Source of the DNA: Acidobacteriota bacterium
GTDB taxonomy: Bacteria; Acidobacteriota; Terriglobia; Bryobacterales; Bryobacteraceae
DNA length: 36,027 bases
NCBI GenBank assembly: GCA_016871115.1
Contig: VFZP01000011.1
Coordinates: forward strand, 1 to 36,027
Direction: 5' to 3'
Part shown: positions 16,072 through 25,834 of the stretch, piece after piece
How positions within the stretch are numbered: position 1 is the stretch's first letter
Layout of the letters: each line of letters starts with the position of its first letter
Position numbers and translations under genes: made by a program
Notes under the pieces: model-generated
Databases searched by the model: none
Told to the model about the DNA's origin: nothing
What the model saw: only the letters and a program-made list of their open reading frames with translations

Positions 16072-19000
16072 ATGCGATTGGGTGTTCTTTGCTTCAGTCT
16101 GTCCGTTGTGGTAACTGCGCCGCTGGCTGCGCAGAATGTCTCGGCAGGTCTTTCCGGCACCGTTACCGATCCTGCTGACGCGGTGATTCCCGCGGTTCCC
16201 ATTGAGGTGCGCCACGGCGAGACCGGCTTTGTGCGCCGCACCACCACCAATGACACGGGCTACCTCTCGTTTCCCGAGCTTACTCCGGGCGCGTATACGC
16301 TGCGGATCGAACATAAGGGCTTCCGCAAGTATGAACAAACCTCGATTGCGCTGAACTCCGGTGAGCAGCGCTCGCTCGGCCGCCTCGCGCTGCAGGTGGG
16401 CGACACCGCTTCCACCGTCACCGTCGAGGCCGAGGCCGCGCAGGTGCAACTTGGGTCGAGTGAAAAGTCGGGCTCCATCACGCAGGAGGATTTGCAGAAC
16501 CTGGCGCTCCGCGGGCGCGGTGGGCTTGCTGCCGGGCGTGGTTGACCTGAGCGACGGGCGCGAAGCGCCGTCCAATACCTCCACCAACGACATCTATATT
16601 GTCAGCGGGCGGAGCAATTCGAAAAACGTGACGGTGGACGGGGTGCCCTCGCTCGACACAGGATCCAACGGCGGCGTGCACTCGATGCCGTCCATGGAAA
16701 GCGCCGGGGAAGTGAAGGTGCTGCTGTCCAACTACGCCGCCGAGTATGGCCGGAACTCGGGCGGCGCGATTACGATGATCACGCGCGGCGGCGGCAAGAA
16801 GTTTCACGGCTCGGCCAGTTGGTTCCATCGCCACGAAAGCTACTCTTCAAACAACTTCTTCAATAACCAGCGCGGCGTACGGCGCCCGCCGTATCGCTAC
16901 AACATCGGCAACTACACGGTGTCGGGTCCGGTGTATGTGCCCGGGGGCTGGAATCGAGACCGCTCGAAGCTGTTCTTCTTCTGGAGCCAGGAGTTTCAGC
17001 GGCAGTTTGTTGAGTACGACACGCGCACCGTCACCGTGCCCACGGCGGCCGAGCGCGCTGGCGATTTTTCCGATTATCGCGGTACGAACGGGCGGTTGCG
17101 CGTGGTGCGCGACCCGCTCACCGAGCGCGATGCGAACAACACCAAGCTGCCGTTCCCCGGCGCCATCGTACCCGCTAATCGCATCCATCCGGTGGGCCAG
17201 AAGGTTCTCGGCGTCTTTCCTTCGCCCAACTTCGCGGACCCGATCGCCAACCGCCGCTACCAGTGGAATCACATCGCCGTCTTGAGCGGCGGCTATCCGC
17301 GGCGCACGGAAATTGTGCGGCTCGACTATCAGCCGGTTTCGAAACTCCAGACCTACTTGCGCTTGTCAAACACCAAAGACCAGCAGGAAGTGTCCTGGGG
17401 CCTGTGGGTGACGGGCGGCGTGAGCGTACCGCTCACGCCGATTGAATTCAAGCAACCCGGCCGCGGCGCCACGCTGCGCATGGTGCACGCGGCGTCGCCC
17501 ACGGTGTTTCATGAACTCACGCTCGGCGTCAGCCAGAACCGGCTGTGGTATTACCCGCTCTATCCGGACAAAGTGGACCGTGGCAAGCTGGGCCTGAAGA
17601 TCCCGCAGTGGAACCCGTCGTTGAATGCCGCGAACTACATCCCGAATTTCGGTTTCGGCGGCGTGCAGAATGCCGCCAGCGTGAACATGAGCGACGGCGT
17701 GCCGTACGACAACGCCAACTTGATCCTGTCGCTGGTGGACAACGTCAGCAAGGTCTGGCGCACGCATACGTTCAAGTTCGGGGTCTACTACGGGCGGGCG
17801 CGCAAGGACCAGTCGGCCAACGCGGTGACGCGCGGCACGCTCGATTTCGGCGTGTCGGCGCTAAATGAGTACGACTCCAACTTCGCCCACTCAAACGCGC
17901 TGCTTGGGTCGTTCAACTCCCACACCGAAGCGACGGCGCGCCCGCGCGGTCTGTACATGTTCACCAACTTTGAGCTCTACGCGCAGGACGCCTGGCGTGT
18001 GAAGCCCAAACTGCTGGTGGACTACGGCGTGCGCTTCTACATGAACCAGCCCACGTACGACCGGTTGAACCAACTCTACACGTTCTCGCCGGATGCCTAC
18101 GACCCGGCACGGGCGCCCGTGCTGCTGCGGCCCGCGCTCGACTCCGCGCGCCGCACTGTCGCCGTATATTCCACCAGCGGGCGCACGTTCAGCGAGGGTT
18201 TAATCGGGCTCTACGCCTCGGGAGCCGGCACGCCCGCCATCGGCATGTTGCGCGGCGGCGACCGCGGGCTCCCGCGCGGACTCTACTCCGTGCCGCCCGT
18301 CATGGCCGCGCCGCGGGTGGGTTTTTCGTGGGATCCGTTCCGCCGTGGGCGCACCGCCATCCGCGGAGGCGCCGGCATGTTCTTCGATCGCATCCAAGGC
18401 AATATGACTTACAACATGCTGCCCAACCCGCCGTCGATCTTCACGCCCACGGTCTACTACGGCACGCTCGACAGGCTGGCGGAAACCAGCGGGCTTGGCG
18501 TGCTGGCGCCTTCAGCCACCACGCGCGCCATCTTCGGCGATAATCCGATGCCCACTACGTACAACTTCAGCCTTGGCGTGCAGCAGCAAGTAGGCAAGAC
18601 GCTGATGGTGGACCTATCCTACGTCGGGTCGCTCGCGCGCCATCAACTCTGGCAGCGCAACATCAACGCGGTGCCCATCCACGCCACGCACATCGACAAG
18701 AACCCGGAAAACCGCAACCCCGCGCGGCCCGCCAATGCGCTGCCCAACAACTTCCTGCGCCCACTGCAAGGCTACGCCGACATCTTCCTCTATGAGTTTG
18801 CCGCCACGTCGAACTACAACTCGGTTCAAACGCGCCGGACGCAACGCATGAGCCGCAACTTCAACTGGGGCGCCAGCTATACATTTTCGAAGGCGCTGGG
18901 CACCGCGCCCACTGACGGTTTCACCGTGTCGCCGTTCTTCGCGCCGCGCTCCTGGAACTATGGCGTGCTGAATTACGACCGCACGCACGGGGTAGCGATC

Positions 19001-19492
19001 AACTACAACTGGACCATGCCGTGGAAGCGCAATCTGCTGCTGCGCGGCTGGCAGGTTTCGGGCATCGCCCGCGGCCAGAGCGGTGCGGCCTTTACGCCCG
19101 GCTACACGCTGGTGAACGGCGCCGATATTACAGGCACTGCCTCGCAGGCCGCGCGTCTGGTGGTGACGGACGCCGCCGCGCCGCCAGACCAGCGCTTCCG
19201 CGCACCGCAGCGCGGCGAGTTCGGGGACTTGGGCAACAACACGTTTCGCGGCCCCGGCTTTCTGAATCACGATGCGTCGATGTACCGCAACTTCAAGGTG
19301 CGCGAGGGCTGGAATCTGCAGTTCCGGTTTGAGACCTACAACACGCTGAATCAGACCCAGTTCTCGGGCCTGTCGACCGGGGCGCGCTGGGAGCGGGCGG
19401 GCGCAACCGAGCAAATTGACCCGCTGTTTCTGGAGCCTACGGCAGCTCGCAATCCGCGCCGGATTCAGTTCGCGGTGCGGCTTAACTGGTAG
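16072..19492 (+). pseudogene. TonB-dependent receptor with carboxypeptidase-regulatory N-terminus, frameshifted
   Basis: The ATG 16072 gives a signal peptide (MRLGVLCFSLSVVVTAPLAAQ). A CarboxypepD_reg-like domain follows (GLSGTVTDPADAVIPAVPIEV, TPGAYTLRIEHKGF). Near 16510-16525, after ITQEDLQNLALRGR, the frame shifts. Sequence resumes in the next frame as GLLPGVVDLSDGREAPS with the plug motif VSGRSNSKNVTVDGVPSLD and AAEYGRNSGGAITMITRGG, then a long beta-barrel ending IQFAVRLNW with a terminal aromatic. Relatives have extra residues between LALRGRD and LLPGVVD, so a small deletion is likely. The intact length would be about 1,140 residues. Such Oar-like receptors import large substrates across the outer membrane. 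Either the gene is dead or the indel is a sequence error. Confidence 0.85.
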
Positions 19493-19624
19493 GACGTAGA
19501 CTAATAAGATTAATTTTTTCATACATTTATATGCAAACATTACAATTATGGAATTGATCTCCATCTTTACAATGCTAGTTTTGTAACCTTGCAATCATGG
19601 AGTCTTGTGCCATAAAATCAAGCT
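19493..19624. other. AT-rich intergenic segment
   Basis: About 130 nt between the receptor stop and the ATPase start, strikingly AT-rich for this window (runs such as TTAATTTTTTCATACATTTATATG). No gene was seen. It carries the probable ATPase promoter at its right end. Confidence 0.6.
19589..19616 (+). promoter_or_regulatory. Probable promoter of the DUF4143-type ATPase gene
   Basis: TTGCAA at 19589-19594, a 16-nt spacer and CATAAA at 19611-19616, ending 8 nt before the ATG at 19625. No Shine-Dalgarno is present. The predicted transcript is leaderless. Confidence 0.5.
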
Positions 19625-20836
19625 ATGTATTCCCGGCGCACCGAAGCTGCCGTCCGTGACCGCCTGCGCGCCGCCCCGGCCGTCGTGCTCCTGGGAGCCC
19701 GTCAGATCGGCAAAACCACGCTCGCTCTCACCCTGGGTGCATCGCTTGGCCCGGACGCAAGCGTCTACCTCGACCTAGAGGCCCTCGCAGACCGCGAAAA
19801 ACTCCTGCCGGACCCCACGAGCTTCCTCGCCGCGAACGAGCACAAGCTGGTGATTCTTGACGAAGTGCAGCGCATGCCCGAACTATTCGCCGCCCTCCGC
19901 GGACTCATCGACGCGGGGCGGCGGCGCGGCCGCACCACCGGCCGCTTTCTACTGCTCGGCTCGGCTTCGAACGTGTTGCTGCAACAGTCCGAATCGCTGG
20001 CCGGGCGCATCGCGTATGTGGAGATGCAGGGGCTCGATGTGCTCGAAGTACCCGCCACACAGCATGCCGATCTCTGGGCGCGCGGGGGCTTTCCGGAAAG
20101 CCTGCTTGCCTCTTCGGCCGCCGCGAGCCTGAACTGGCGGCGCGACTTCATCCGCACCTACCTCGAACGCGATATCCCGCAACTCGGGCCGCGCATTCCC
20201 GCCACCACTCTGCACCGCTTCTGGACGATGCTGGCACATGTCCAGGGCGGGCTGCTCAACGCCGCGCAGTTGGCGCGGGGGCTCGACGTGGACGGGAAGA
20301 CCATCGCGCGGTATATGGATCTCATGGTGGACCTGATGCTGGTGCGCCGTCTGATGCCGTTTCACGTCAACGCGGGCAAGCGGCTGGTGCGGTCACCCAA
20401 AGTGTACGTGCGCGACAGCGGTCTGGTGCACGCGCTGCTGGGGATTCCGGATCGTGACGCGTTGTTCGGCCACCCGGTGCAGGGCGACAGTTGGGAAGGC
20501 TTCGTGATTGAGAACCTGCTGGGCGCCACGCCGCCGCTCACGGTGCCGGCGTTCTATCGCACCGCCGTGGGTGCGGAGATTGACCTGTTCCTCGACATCC
20601 CCGGCCACGGCCGCTGGGCGATTGAAGTGAAGTACGGCACCGGGTCGCGCCCGGCCAAGGGCTTCTTCATCGCCTGCGGCGACGTAAAGCCTGACCGCCG
20701 CTTTTTGGTGAACTCCGGAACCGAGCGTTATCCGATCGGCCAGGGTGTGGAAGTCATCGGCCTGCCGGAACTGGCGGCGATGCTGGTGGCGATTGGCGCG
20801 GAGACGCCGCCGGAGGTTCACGCAGCGGCTTCATGA
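19625..20836 (+). CDS. AAA-type ATPase with DUF4143 C-terminal domain
   Basis: 403 residues. Walker A is GARQIGKTT (residues 24-32), Walker B is KLVILDEVQR (Asp79, Glu80), and a sensor-like segment is LLLGSASNVLLQQSESLAGR. The C-terminal half resembles DUF4143 (RRDFIRTYLERDIPQLG, KVYVRDSGLVHALLGI, GAEIDLFLDIPGHGRWAIEVKYG), a restriction-endonuclease-like fold. Such ATPases are widespread and scattered. They have been linked to mobile or defence contexts, but their function is not settled. The AT-rich upstream region would fit acquisition by transfer. Intact. Confidence 0.9.
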   Translation: MYSRRTEAAVRDRLRAAPAVVLLGARQIGKTTLALTLGASLGPDASVYLDLEALADREKLLPDPTSFLAANEHKLVILDEVQRMPELFAALRGLIDAGRRRGRTTGRFLLLGSASNVLLQQSESLAGRIAYVEMQGLDVLEVPATQHADLWARGGFPESLLASSAAASLNWRRDFIRTYLERDIPQLGPRIPATTLHRFWTMLAHVQGGLLNAAQLARGLDVDGKTIARYMDLMVDLMLVRRLMPFHVNAGKRLVRSPKVYVRDSGLVHALLGIPDRDALFGHPVQGDSWEGFVIENLLGATPPLTVPAFYRTAVGAEIDLFLDIPGHGRWAIEVKYGTGSRPAKGFFIACGDVKPDRRFLVNSGTERYPIGQGVEVIGLPELAAMLVAIGAETPPEVHAAAS

Positions 20837-20869
20837 TCACATTCCGTCGGCCCGTGCCGATGAGGCAAC

Positions 20870-22456
20870 GTGGGATCAATGTTCATGCGGGCTGCGGAAA
20901 CCAATTCAACCACATCCCTTCGTGCGCTTCTGGCCATCATGGTGGCCGCGGCGGCGTTCATGATCGTAGTGCTCGGCGTGGTGAATGCGATTGGGCTCCA
21001 GCAAGCCCGAAGCACCATTGCGCGGGCATTAATGGCCAAGGACGTTACGGCTGACATACCGCCTCCTCCCTTATACCTGGTGGAGGCGAGGCTGACGCTT
21101 TCGATGTTCTCCGACGGGTCGCTCGATCTGGCCGCGGCGCAGGCTGCCTTAGACAGGCTTTCGGAGGCGTGTCGGAGCCGCGTCGAGTACTGGGAAAAGG
21201 CTGCTCTCCCGTCAACTCTGCGGGCTCAGTTGCTCGGAGAGCAGCACCAGACCGCCCGGCACTTCTTTGTTGCAGCGCGCAAGGTGCTGGCGGCCGGTTC
21301 GAACAAGGTAGCGGTGGCAGAGGCACTGGGGGCCGCCAACGCGGCTTATCTGGCCCACCGGGCTAGTGTAGACCCGACCGTTACCCTCGCGGAGTCTTTT
21401 TCCAACCAGGCGATTGCGGAGGAACAGGAAGGCCAACGGGCTCTGATTGCGCGGGTAGCGGTGCTGTTTGCCGCCGCGCTGGTGATGCTCGGTGGTCTGG
21501 GCGTTTGGGTGATTCGGCGGGTCTTTCGCGCCACGGGCGGGGAGCCGGCCCAGGTCCGCGAGGTGGCCGTCGCCGGCGGCGATCTGGGGATCCAGGTTCA
21601 GGTTAGACCGGGCGACCGGACCAGTGTCATGGCGGCGATGGCTCGCCTGCAGGAGGGGCTGGCCGCATTAATCGGCCGGGTGCGCGAGGCGAGCGGTGTG
21701 GTCGCCAGGGGATCGGAGGAACTGACGGCGGGTAGTAAGGAACTGTCCACGCGGGCGCACGAGCAGGTCCGCAGGCTCGAACAAACGACGGCGGCGCTCC
21801 ACAAGGTAACCGCCGGGATCCAGATGGCAAGCAACTCCGCCGAGCAAGGCGCTTCGACGGTGCTGGCGGCACGCGCCGCGGTGCTGGAGAGTGCCGAGGC
21901 CGTCAAGCAGGTGATGGTCAAGATGAGCGAGATTGAGCTCCGGACTCGGACGGTGGTTGAGGCGGCCGAGATGATTGACGGGTTTGCGCTTCAGACCAGC
22001 ATTCTCGCCTTGAATGCCGCGGTGGAAGCGGCACGGGCCGGGGCGGCGGGCCGGGGATTCGGCGTGGTGGCATCGGAAGTCAGGGCGTTGGCCCAACAAT
22101 CCGCGCAAACCGCGCGGGAAATCCGCGCTCTCCTCGTCGCCGCCAGTGAGGAAGTGCAGGCCGGCGGCGTCCTGGCGGCGCGGGCGCGCGACACGATGAA
22201 CTGCGTGGTGACCACCGTGAATCACGTCACCGATCTGGTCGGCCAAGTCAATGTACCTGCCCAAGAGCAGGCAGTGGGTGCAAACTCTGTGAGGGATGCG
22301 ATGAATGAACTCAATGCCGCCACGATGGGCAACGCAGCGATGGCCGAGCAGTCCGCCACGATTGCCAATGGCCTGCGCCAGCAGGCCGGTTCTTTGTTCA
22401 GTGCTCTTTCGGTCTTCAAGCTCGCCGGGCCGCCCCAGACTCTACAGCGGGAATAG
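20870..22456 (+). CDS. Methyl-accepting chemotaxis protein
   Basis: 528 residues. TM1 (LRALLAIMVAAAAFMIVVLGVV) and TM2 (ALIARVAVLFAAALVMLGGLGVWVI) flank a periplasmic helical domain of about 145 residues with no recognised ligand motif. A HAMP-like segment follows (GGEPAQVREVAVAGGDLG). The cytoplasmic signalling coiled coil has its conserved hairpin at about 365-420 (ALQTSILALNAAVEAARAGAAGRGFGVVASEVRALAQQS). It would control CheA. No other che gene is in the window, and the C-terminus lacks a methylesterase/CheR pentapeptide. The start could be GTG 20870, ATG 20879 or ATG 20885. The end overlaps the convergent SMP-30 gene by 15 nt. Confidence 0.92.
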   Translation: MGSMFMRAAETNSTTSLRALLAIMVAAAAFMIVVLGVVNAIGLQQARSTIARALMAKDVTADIPPPPLYLVEARLTLSMFSDGSLDLAAAQAALDRLSEACRSRVEYWEKAALPSTLRAQLLGEQHQTARHFFVAARKVLAAGSNKVAVAEALGAANAAYLAHRASVDPTVTLAESFSNQAIAEEQEGQRALIARVAVLFAAALVMLGGLGVWVIRRVFRATGGEPAQVREVAVAGGDLGIQVQVRPGDRTSVMAAMARLQEGLAALIGRVREASGVVARGSEELTAGSKELSTRAHEQVRRLEQTTAALHKVTAGIQMASNSAEQGASTVLAARAAVLESAEAVKQVMVKMSEIELRTRTVVEAAEMIDGFALQTSILALNAAVEAARAGAAGRGFGVVASEVRALAQQSAQTAREIRALLVAASEEVQAGGVLAARARDTMNCVVTTVNHVTDLVGQVNVPAQEQAVGANSVRDAMNELNAATMGNAAMAEQSATIANGLRQQAGSLFSALSVFKLAGPPQTLQRE

Positions 22457-23377
22457 CGGTAACCCATGGCGGTTGGTCCGCGCCCGGAACAGGAAACCCT
22501 CAATGGTGGTGACATAAAGTGTCGAAAGATCCGGGCCTGCAAAGCAGCAGTTGGTGGGACGCGTGCAGGGCACCGGGTGACGCTCCAGTACCTCGCCATC
22601 CGGCGAGAAGACGTAGATCGAAGGACCGGGTCCGCCGATCTCCCAACCCGCCGTGGCCACGATGTTGCCCGCCGCATCGAGCCGCATGCCATCGATGCCA
22701 CGATGTTCGCCAAAGTCATGCAGTACGCGCGCCGAGCCGAGCGAGCCGTCTTCGTCATTCACCGGGTACGCGCGAAGTTGGCGGGCTTCGTCTGCGCGGC
22801 GGCCGCTTTGCGCCACGTAGAGCGTCCGCTGCTCGCGCGAAAATAGCAGTCCGTTGGGGCGCGTGGTATCGAACGTCACGCGCGCCGCGGTATACGATGC
22901 GCCGTGATCGTGCGGGTCCAGGCGGAAGATAGACTCGTGGTCGAGGTCCTGATGCGTGCGGTCAGCGCTCCACGACCCGGCTGCGCCTTCATAAAACGGA
23001 TCGGTGAACCAGATGCGGCCGCGCGCGTCCACCACCACATCGTTCGGAATGTTGAGCCGCTTGCCGTCAAAGCCGGCGCACAAAACGGTGAGCGCGCCAT
23101 CATGCTCGTAGCGCACGACGCGGCGGGCATTCTCCTGGTCGCCGCCTTCGCACGCGATGAGCCGTCCCTGCGCGTCGTAGGCCAGGCCATTCGAGTGGTT
23201 CGTGTTCTCGCGGAACACCGTCACCGCGCCGGTGGCATGATCGCACCGCATGATGCGCGATTGTTGAATGCGCGTGAACAACAGAAACTCGCCGTTCCAC
23301 ACCGGCCCTTCGGTTACTTTGCCATACGCGGGGTCGAGTTGTTCGAACTGCCAGGGAGTTGCCATGGTGTTTAGCAT
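22442..23377 (-). CDS. SMP-30/gluconolactonase-family protein
   Basis: 311 residues. It has beta-propeller sequence with the metal-site motifs VTEGPVW near the start, RLNIPNDVVVDARGRIWFTDPFY and HRGIDGMRLDAAGNIVAT. Family members hydrolyse sugar lactones, using a divalent metal bound by the Glu, Asn and Asp of these motifs. It is the last gene of a minus-strand operon: its ATG at 23377 follows the deacetylase TGA after one base (TGACATG), which favours this start over ATG 23365. With the upstream dehydratase it suggests conversion of a sugar lactone or acid. The substrate is unknown. Confidence 0.9.
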   Translation of the reverse strand: MLNTMATPWQFEQLDPAYGKVTEGPVWNGEFLLFTRIQQSRIMRCDHATGAVTVFRENTNHSNGLAYDAQGRLIACEGGDQENARRVVRYEHDGALTVLCAGFDGKRLNIPNDVVVDARGRIWFTDPFYEGAAGSWSADRTHQDLDHESIFRLDPHDHGASYTAARVTFDTTRPNGLLFSREQRTLYVAQSGRRADEARQLRAYPVNDEDGSLGSARVLHDFGEHRGIDGMRLDAAGNIVATAGWEIGGPGPSIYVFSPDGEVLERHPVPCTRPTNCCFAGPDLSTLYVTTIEGFLFRARTNRHGLPLFPL

Positions 23378-23378
23378 G

Positions 23379-24074
23379 TCACAGCTTGCCCCAGAGCAAC
23401 GCGGGAACGGTGAGGAACTCGTAGCCCGCGTCGCGCCACCGCGGCAGCGCCGTGCGCAGCGCGGCCAATAGTGGCGCGAGGTCCGGGTTCGGTGTCAGCA
23501 CCCGCCCGTCGTGCAGGCAGAAAATCGCGCCGGGACGAGTGCCGCGATCGAGACGCCGCGCAATCTCCTCAGCGGGCGCCATCCAGTCCCGGCCCATCGT
23601 GGACCACATGACGCTGGTCAACCCATGATTCCGCTGCGCGGCGGCGAGGCCCGGCCAGCGCACTCCGTACGGCGCGCGGAACAGGTGCGGCGCCACGCTG
23701 TGAATTTCCGTCAGCGCCCGTTGCGCGCGGCCCACTTCATCGTCAATGAACGCGGCCGACCGCAGCCATAACCCGGGATGGCTGTAGGTGTGATTGCCGA
23801 TGGCATGGCCCGCGCGCGCCACGGCACGCGCCAAGTCCGGCAGCCTCGCGGCATTCTGCCCGCACTGAAAGAACGTGGCGGCCGCGCCGTGCCGCGCCAG
23901 CAATTCGAGTAACTCCGGGGTGCGCTCGCTGGGCCCATCGTCAAAGGTGAGCGCGACGGCGCGCCGCGAGGACGGCCCTCGCCAAACCGACGGCGCAAAT
24001 ACCTGCGAAGAGCGCCCGCGCACGGCCCATGCCGCCGCCGCGGCGCTCAAGGGAAGCAGCGGCAGCAACAGCAT
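23379..24074 (-). CDS. Polysaccharide deacetylase (NodB domain)
   Basis: 231 residues with an N-terminal membrane or signal segment (MLLLPLLPLSAAAAAWAV). NodB motifs are intact: TFDDGPSE (Asp45, Asp46), GNHTYSHPG (His95, His99), FRAPYGVRWPG and FCLHDGR. It probably removes acyl groups from N-acetylated glycans at the cell surface, using a metal ion. The ATG at 24074 follows the TAG of the upstream gene after one base (TAGCATG), so it is translationally coupled. An extension to 24095 would overlap that gene and is less likely. Confidence 0.92.
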   Translation of the reverse strand: MLLLPLLPLSAAAAAWAVRGRSSQVFAPSVWRGPSSRRAVALTFDDGPSERTPELLELLARHGAAATFFQCGQNAARLPDLARAVARAGHAIGNHTYSHPGLWLRSAAFIDDEVGRAQRALTEIHSVAPHLFRAPYGVRWPGLAAAQRNHGLTSVMWSTMGRDWMAPAEEIARRLDRGTRPGAIFCLHDGRVLTPNPDLAPLLAALRTALPRWRDAGYEFLTVPALLWGKL

Positions 24075-24075
24075 G

Positions 24076-25311
24076 CTAGCCCGCCCAGGGAACACTGTGA
24101 TCGCCCGTTACCGCAAACTTGCCCGGCGGCGAGTGCAGTTCAAAGAACGACCAGGGACCAGGAATCCACGGGTAGTTTTCAATCGCCGACTCATCCACAT
24201 CGATGCCAAGACCCGCCTTGCCCGGCACCGTGAGAATGCCGCCCTCAATCGCCAGCGGCTCTTTCAGAATCGCCTGCGCGAGCGGGAACGGGTACATGGT
24301 TTTCAGGCGCGGCGTGGTGTAGACCGGATATTCCAGCCACTCGGCGACATGATCCTGAAAGCAGATGCCGAGGTGCGCCGCGGCGAGCACTTCGAGGTCC
24401 GTACCCCAGCAATGAAACGCAAACCGCAACCCCGCTCGACCGGCCGATTCGATCACGCGCCGCCCGGTTGTGTAACCTCCCTGGCACACCACGTCCATCT
24501 GCACATAGTCAACGCACGTACCGCCAATCAAGTCGTTGAATCCGGCTTCATCCGGCTCGTGCTCGCCGCCGGCCACGGCTACCGCGCCCGCTTCGCGCAA
24601 CCGCGCGTAGGCGGCGTGATCCTGCGGCGGCAGCGGTTCTTCCAGCCAGGTAATGGCATACTCAGACATCGCCGCGGCCAGCTTGTCCACCGTTTCCGCG
24701 GAGTAGTTCTTGTCGCCCATGCGCCACCAGCTATGCGCGTCCACCATCAGATCCATGCCGTCGCCGCAAGCCTGGCGCATCAGACGTACAGTCCGCAGGT
24801 CATCGTCCGGCCCCAGCGCGGGGCGCATCTTATATGCCTTGTAGCCCAGTGCCTGCAGGCCCGCGGCTTCGGCGGCGTATGCCTCGGGCGGCTGGTACAT
24901 GCCGGCGCTGGCATAGAGCCGCATCGTCTCGCGCAGCCGCCCGCCCACGAGTTCCGACACCGGAACGCCATACTCCTTGCCCAGCAGATCGTAGAGCGCC
25001 ACCTCCACGCAGCAGTAGGCCTTCATGAGTTCGGCGTCGCGGCCGGCGGCGAGTTCAAACTGCACGCGCAAGGCATCGGGGTCCGCCAGCAAACGGCCCG
25101 TGAGAAACGGTGCCACGGTCTTCTCAATGCGGTGGTGCAACTCCAGGCTGCCTTGCCCGGGTCCGTATCCCACCAGCCCGCCTTCTGCTTCGACGCGAAT
25201 CAGCATCGCATCGCGCTTGACGATGGTGCGTATGCCGCCGCAGTAGGGCAACACCACCGGCTCGGGCATGGGGGAGGAAAGCAGGAAGGAGCCGACACGC
25301 GCGATCTTCAT
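24076..25311 (-). CDS. Mandelate racemase/muconate lactonizing enzyme family (enolase superfamily)
   Basis: 411 residues, full length. The barrel shows the KxR-type catalytic motif (GYKAYKMRP, Lys161 and Arg163), metal ligands Asp191 (MVDAHSWW), Glu225 (WLEEPLPP) and Glu250 (AGGEHEP), and a candidate catalytic His300 (FAFHCWGT). These enzymes abstract the alpha proton of a carboxylate. Most in such contexts are sugar-acid dehydratases. The true substrate cannot be read from sequence. It is the first gene of a three-gene operon with a deacetylase and an SMP-30 lactonase. TATCCT lies 7 nt before its ATG and no Shine-Dalgarno is present. Confidence 0.93.
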   Translation of the reverse strand: MKIARVGSFLLSSPMPEPVVLPYCGGIRTIVKRDAMLIRVEAEGGLVGYGPGQGSLELHHRIEKTVAPFLTGRLLADPDALRVQFELAAGRDAELMKAYCCVEVALYDLLGKEYGVPVSELVGGRLRETMRLYASAGMYQPPEAYAAEAAGLQALGYKAYKMRPALGPDDDLRTVRLMRQACGDGMDLMVDAHSWWRMGDKNYSAETVDKLAAAMSEYAITWLEEPLPPQDHAAYARLREAGAVAVAGGEHEPDEAGFNDLIGGTCVDYVQMDVVCQGGYTTGRRVIESAGRAGLRFAFHCWGTDLEVLAAAHLGICFQDHVAEWLEYPVYTTPRLKTMYPFPLAQAILKEPLAIEGGILTVPGKAGLGIDVDESAIENYPWIPGPWSFFELHSPPGKFAVTGDHSVPWAG

Positions 25312-25318
25312 CAGTACA

Positions 25319-25324
25319 AGGATA
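25319..25324 (-). promoter_or_regulatory. -10-like box of the minus-strand operon
   Basis: Minus-strand TATCCT ends 7 nt before the ATG at 25311, the same hexamer and nearly the same spacing as at 34443. Suggests a leaderless operon mRNA. Confidence 0.4.
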
Positions 25325-25349
25325 CGCGGGAGTGGCGGGTAGCAGAAAC

Positions 25350-25393
25350 AAAAAAAGAGCGCCGAACGCTGCTGGGGGTGCGCGTTCGGCGCT
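25350..25393 (-). terminator. Intrinsic terminator (minus strand)
   Basis: A perfect 12-bp stem (AGCGCCGAACGC 25358-25369 with 25382-25393), 12-nt loop. Read on the minus strand it is followed by CTTTTTTTG. It would end minus-strand transcription from 25476 and above, just before the dehydratase operon promoter. Confidence 0.8.
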
Positions 25394-25401
25394 TTGCAAC
25401 C

Positions 25402-25462
25402 GGCGCCAAGCCACGGTCGGAGTGTGGCTTGACGCCCGGCGCCTTCCCATGCCGGCGCCGTT
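25402..25462 (-). other. GC-rich structured segment before the terminator
   Basis: An 8-bp stem (CAAGCCAC 25407-25414 with GTGGCTTG 25424-25431) is flanked by three GGCGCC palindromes (25402, 25438 and about 25456). It would form a folded 3' region between the gene fragment at 25476 and the terminator. No known RNA family was recognised. Confidence 0.4.
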
Positions 25463-25475
25463 CAGAGGAACAGTG

Positions 25476-25830
25476 TTAGCCGAGTAGTCCGCCGTGACCC
25501 AGCGATGCAAGCTCCCAACCGGAAAGCCGGTAGCGGGAAAGCATCGGCGGCAGCACGAGGTCGACCACGTTGTTGCGGGCCGAGCGGAAACAACCCGGAG
25601 CCGAGACGACCGGTACGTCGTCCTTGTAGCCGAGCAGCAGGAGGTTCCCTGGCTCAACCGGCGCTAAGAACTTTTCGATATGGCACCCCACGCGCGCCAT
25701 GGCGCGGCCGATCACATCTTCCGGACCGGCCGGAGCCGTCGTGGACGCAATCAGCAGGGCATAGCCCCGAGGGCATTCTTCCACATCATAAACGACAGGC
25801 GGCCGACTCACGGGCCGGTCGCCGGAGGCA
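25476..25830 (-). pseudogene. Molybdopterin-binding-domain protein, C-terminal fragment
   Basis: About 115 residues are recognisable: RPPVVYDVEECPRGYALLIAST, GPEDVIGRAMARVGCHIEKFLAPVEPGNLLLLGY, VSAPGCFRSARNNVVDLVLPPML and the end GHGGLLG. This pattern recalls the C-terminal half of MoCF-type molybdopterin-binding proteins. The assignment is from memory of the family and moderate. The N-terminal half is missing: upstream of about 25830 the DNA belongs to a different plus-strand gene remnant. The frame stays open to 25901 by chance. Confidence 0.55.
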
Positions 25831-25834
25831 CTGC

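Noticed and set aside
16361-16520. Upstream in-frame start for the TonB receptor barrel
   Set aside because: This part is Arg/Pro-rich out-of-frame sequence; the real N-terminal domain is in the other frame from 16072.
23875-25479. 534-codon plus-strand ORF
   Set aside because: Antisense to the enolase-superfamily and deacetylase genes; Arg/His-rich shadow.
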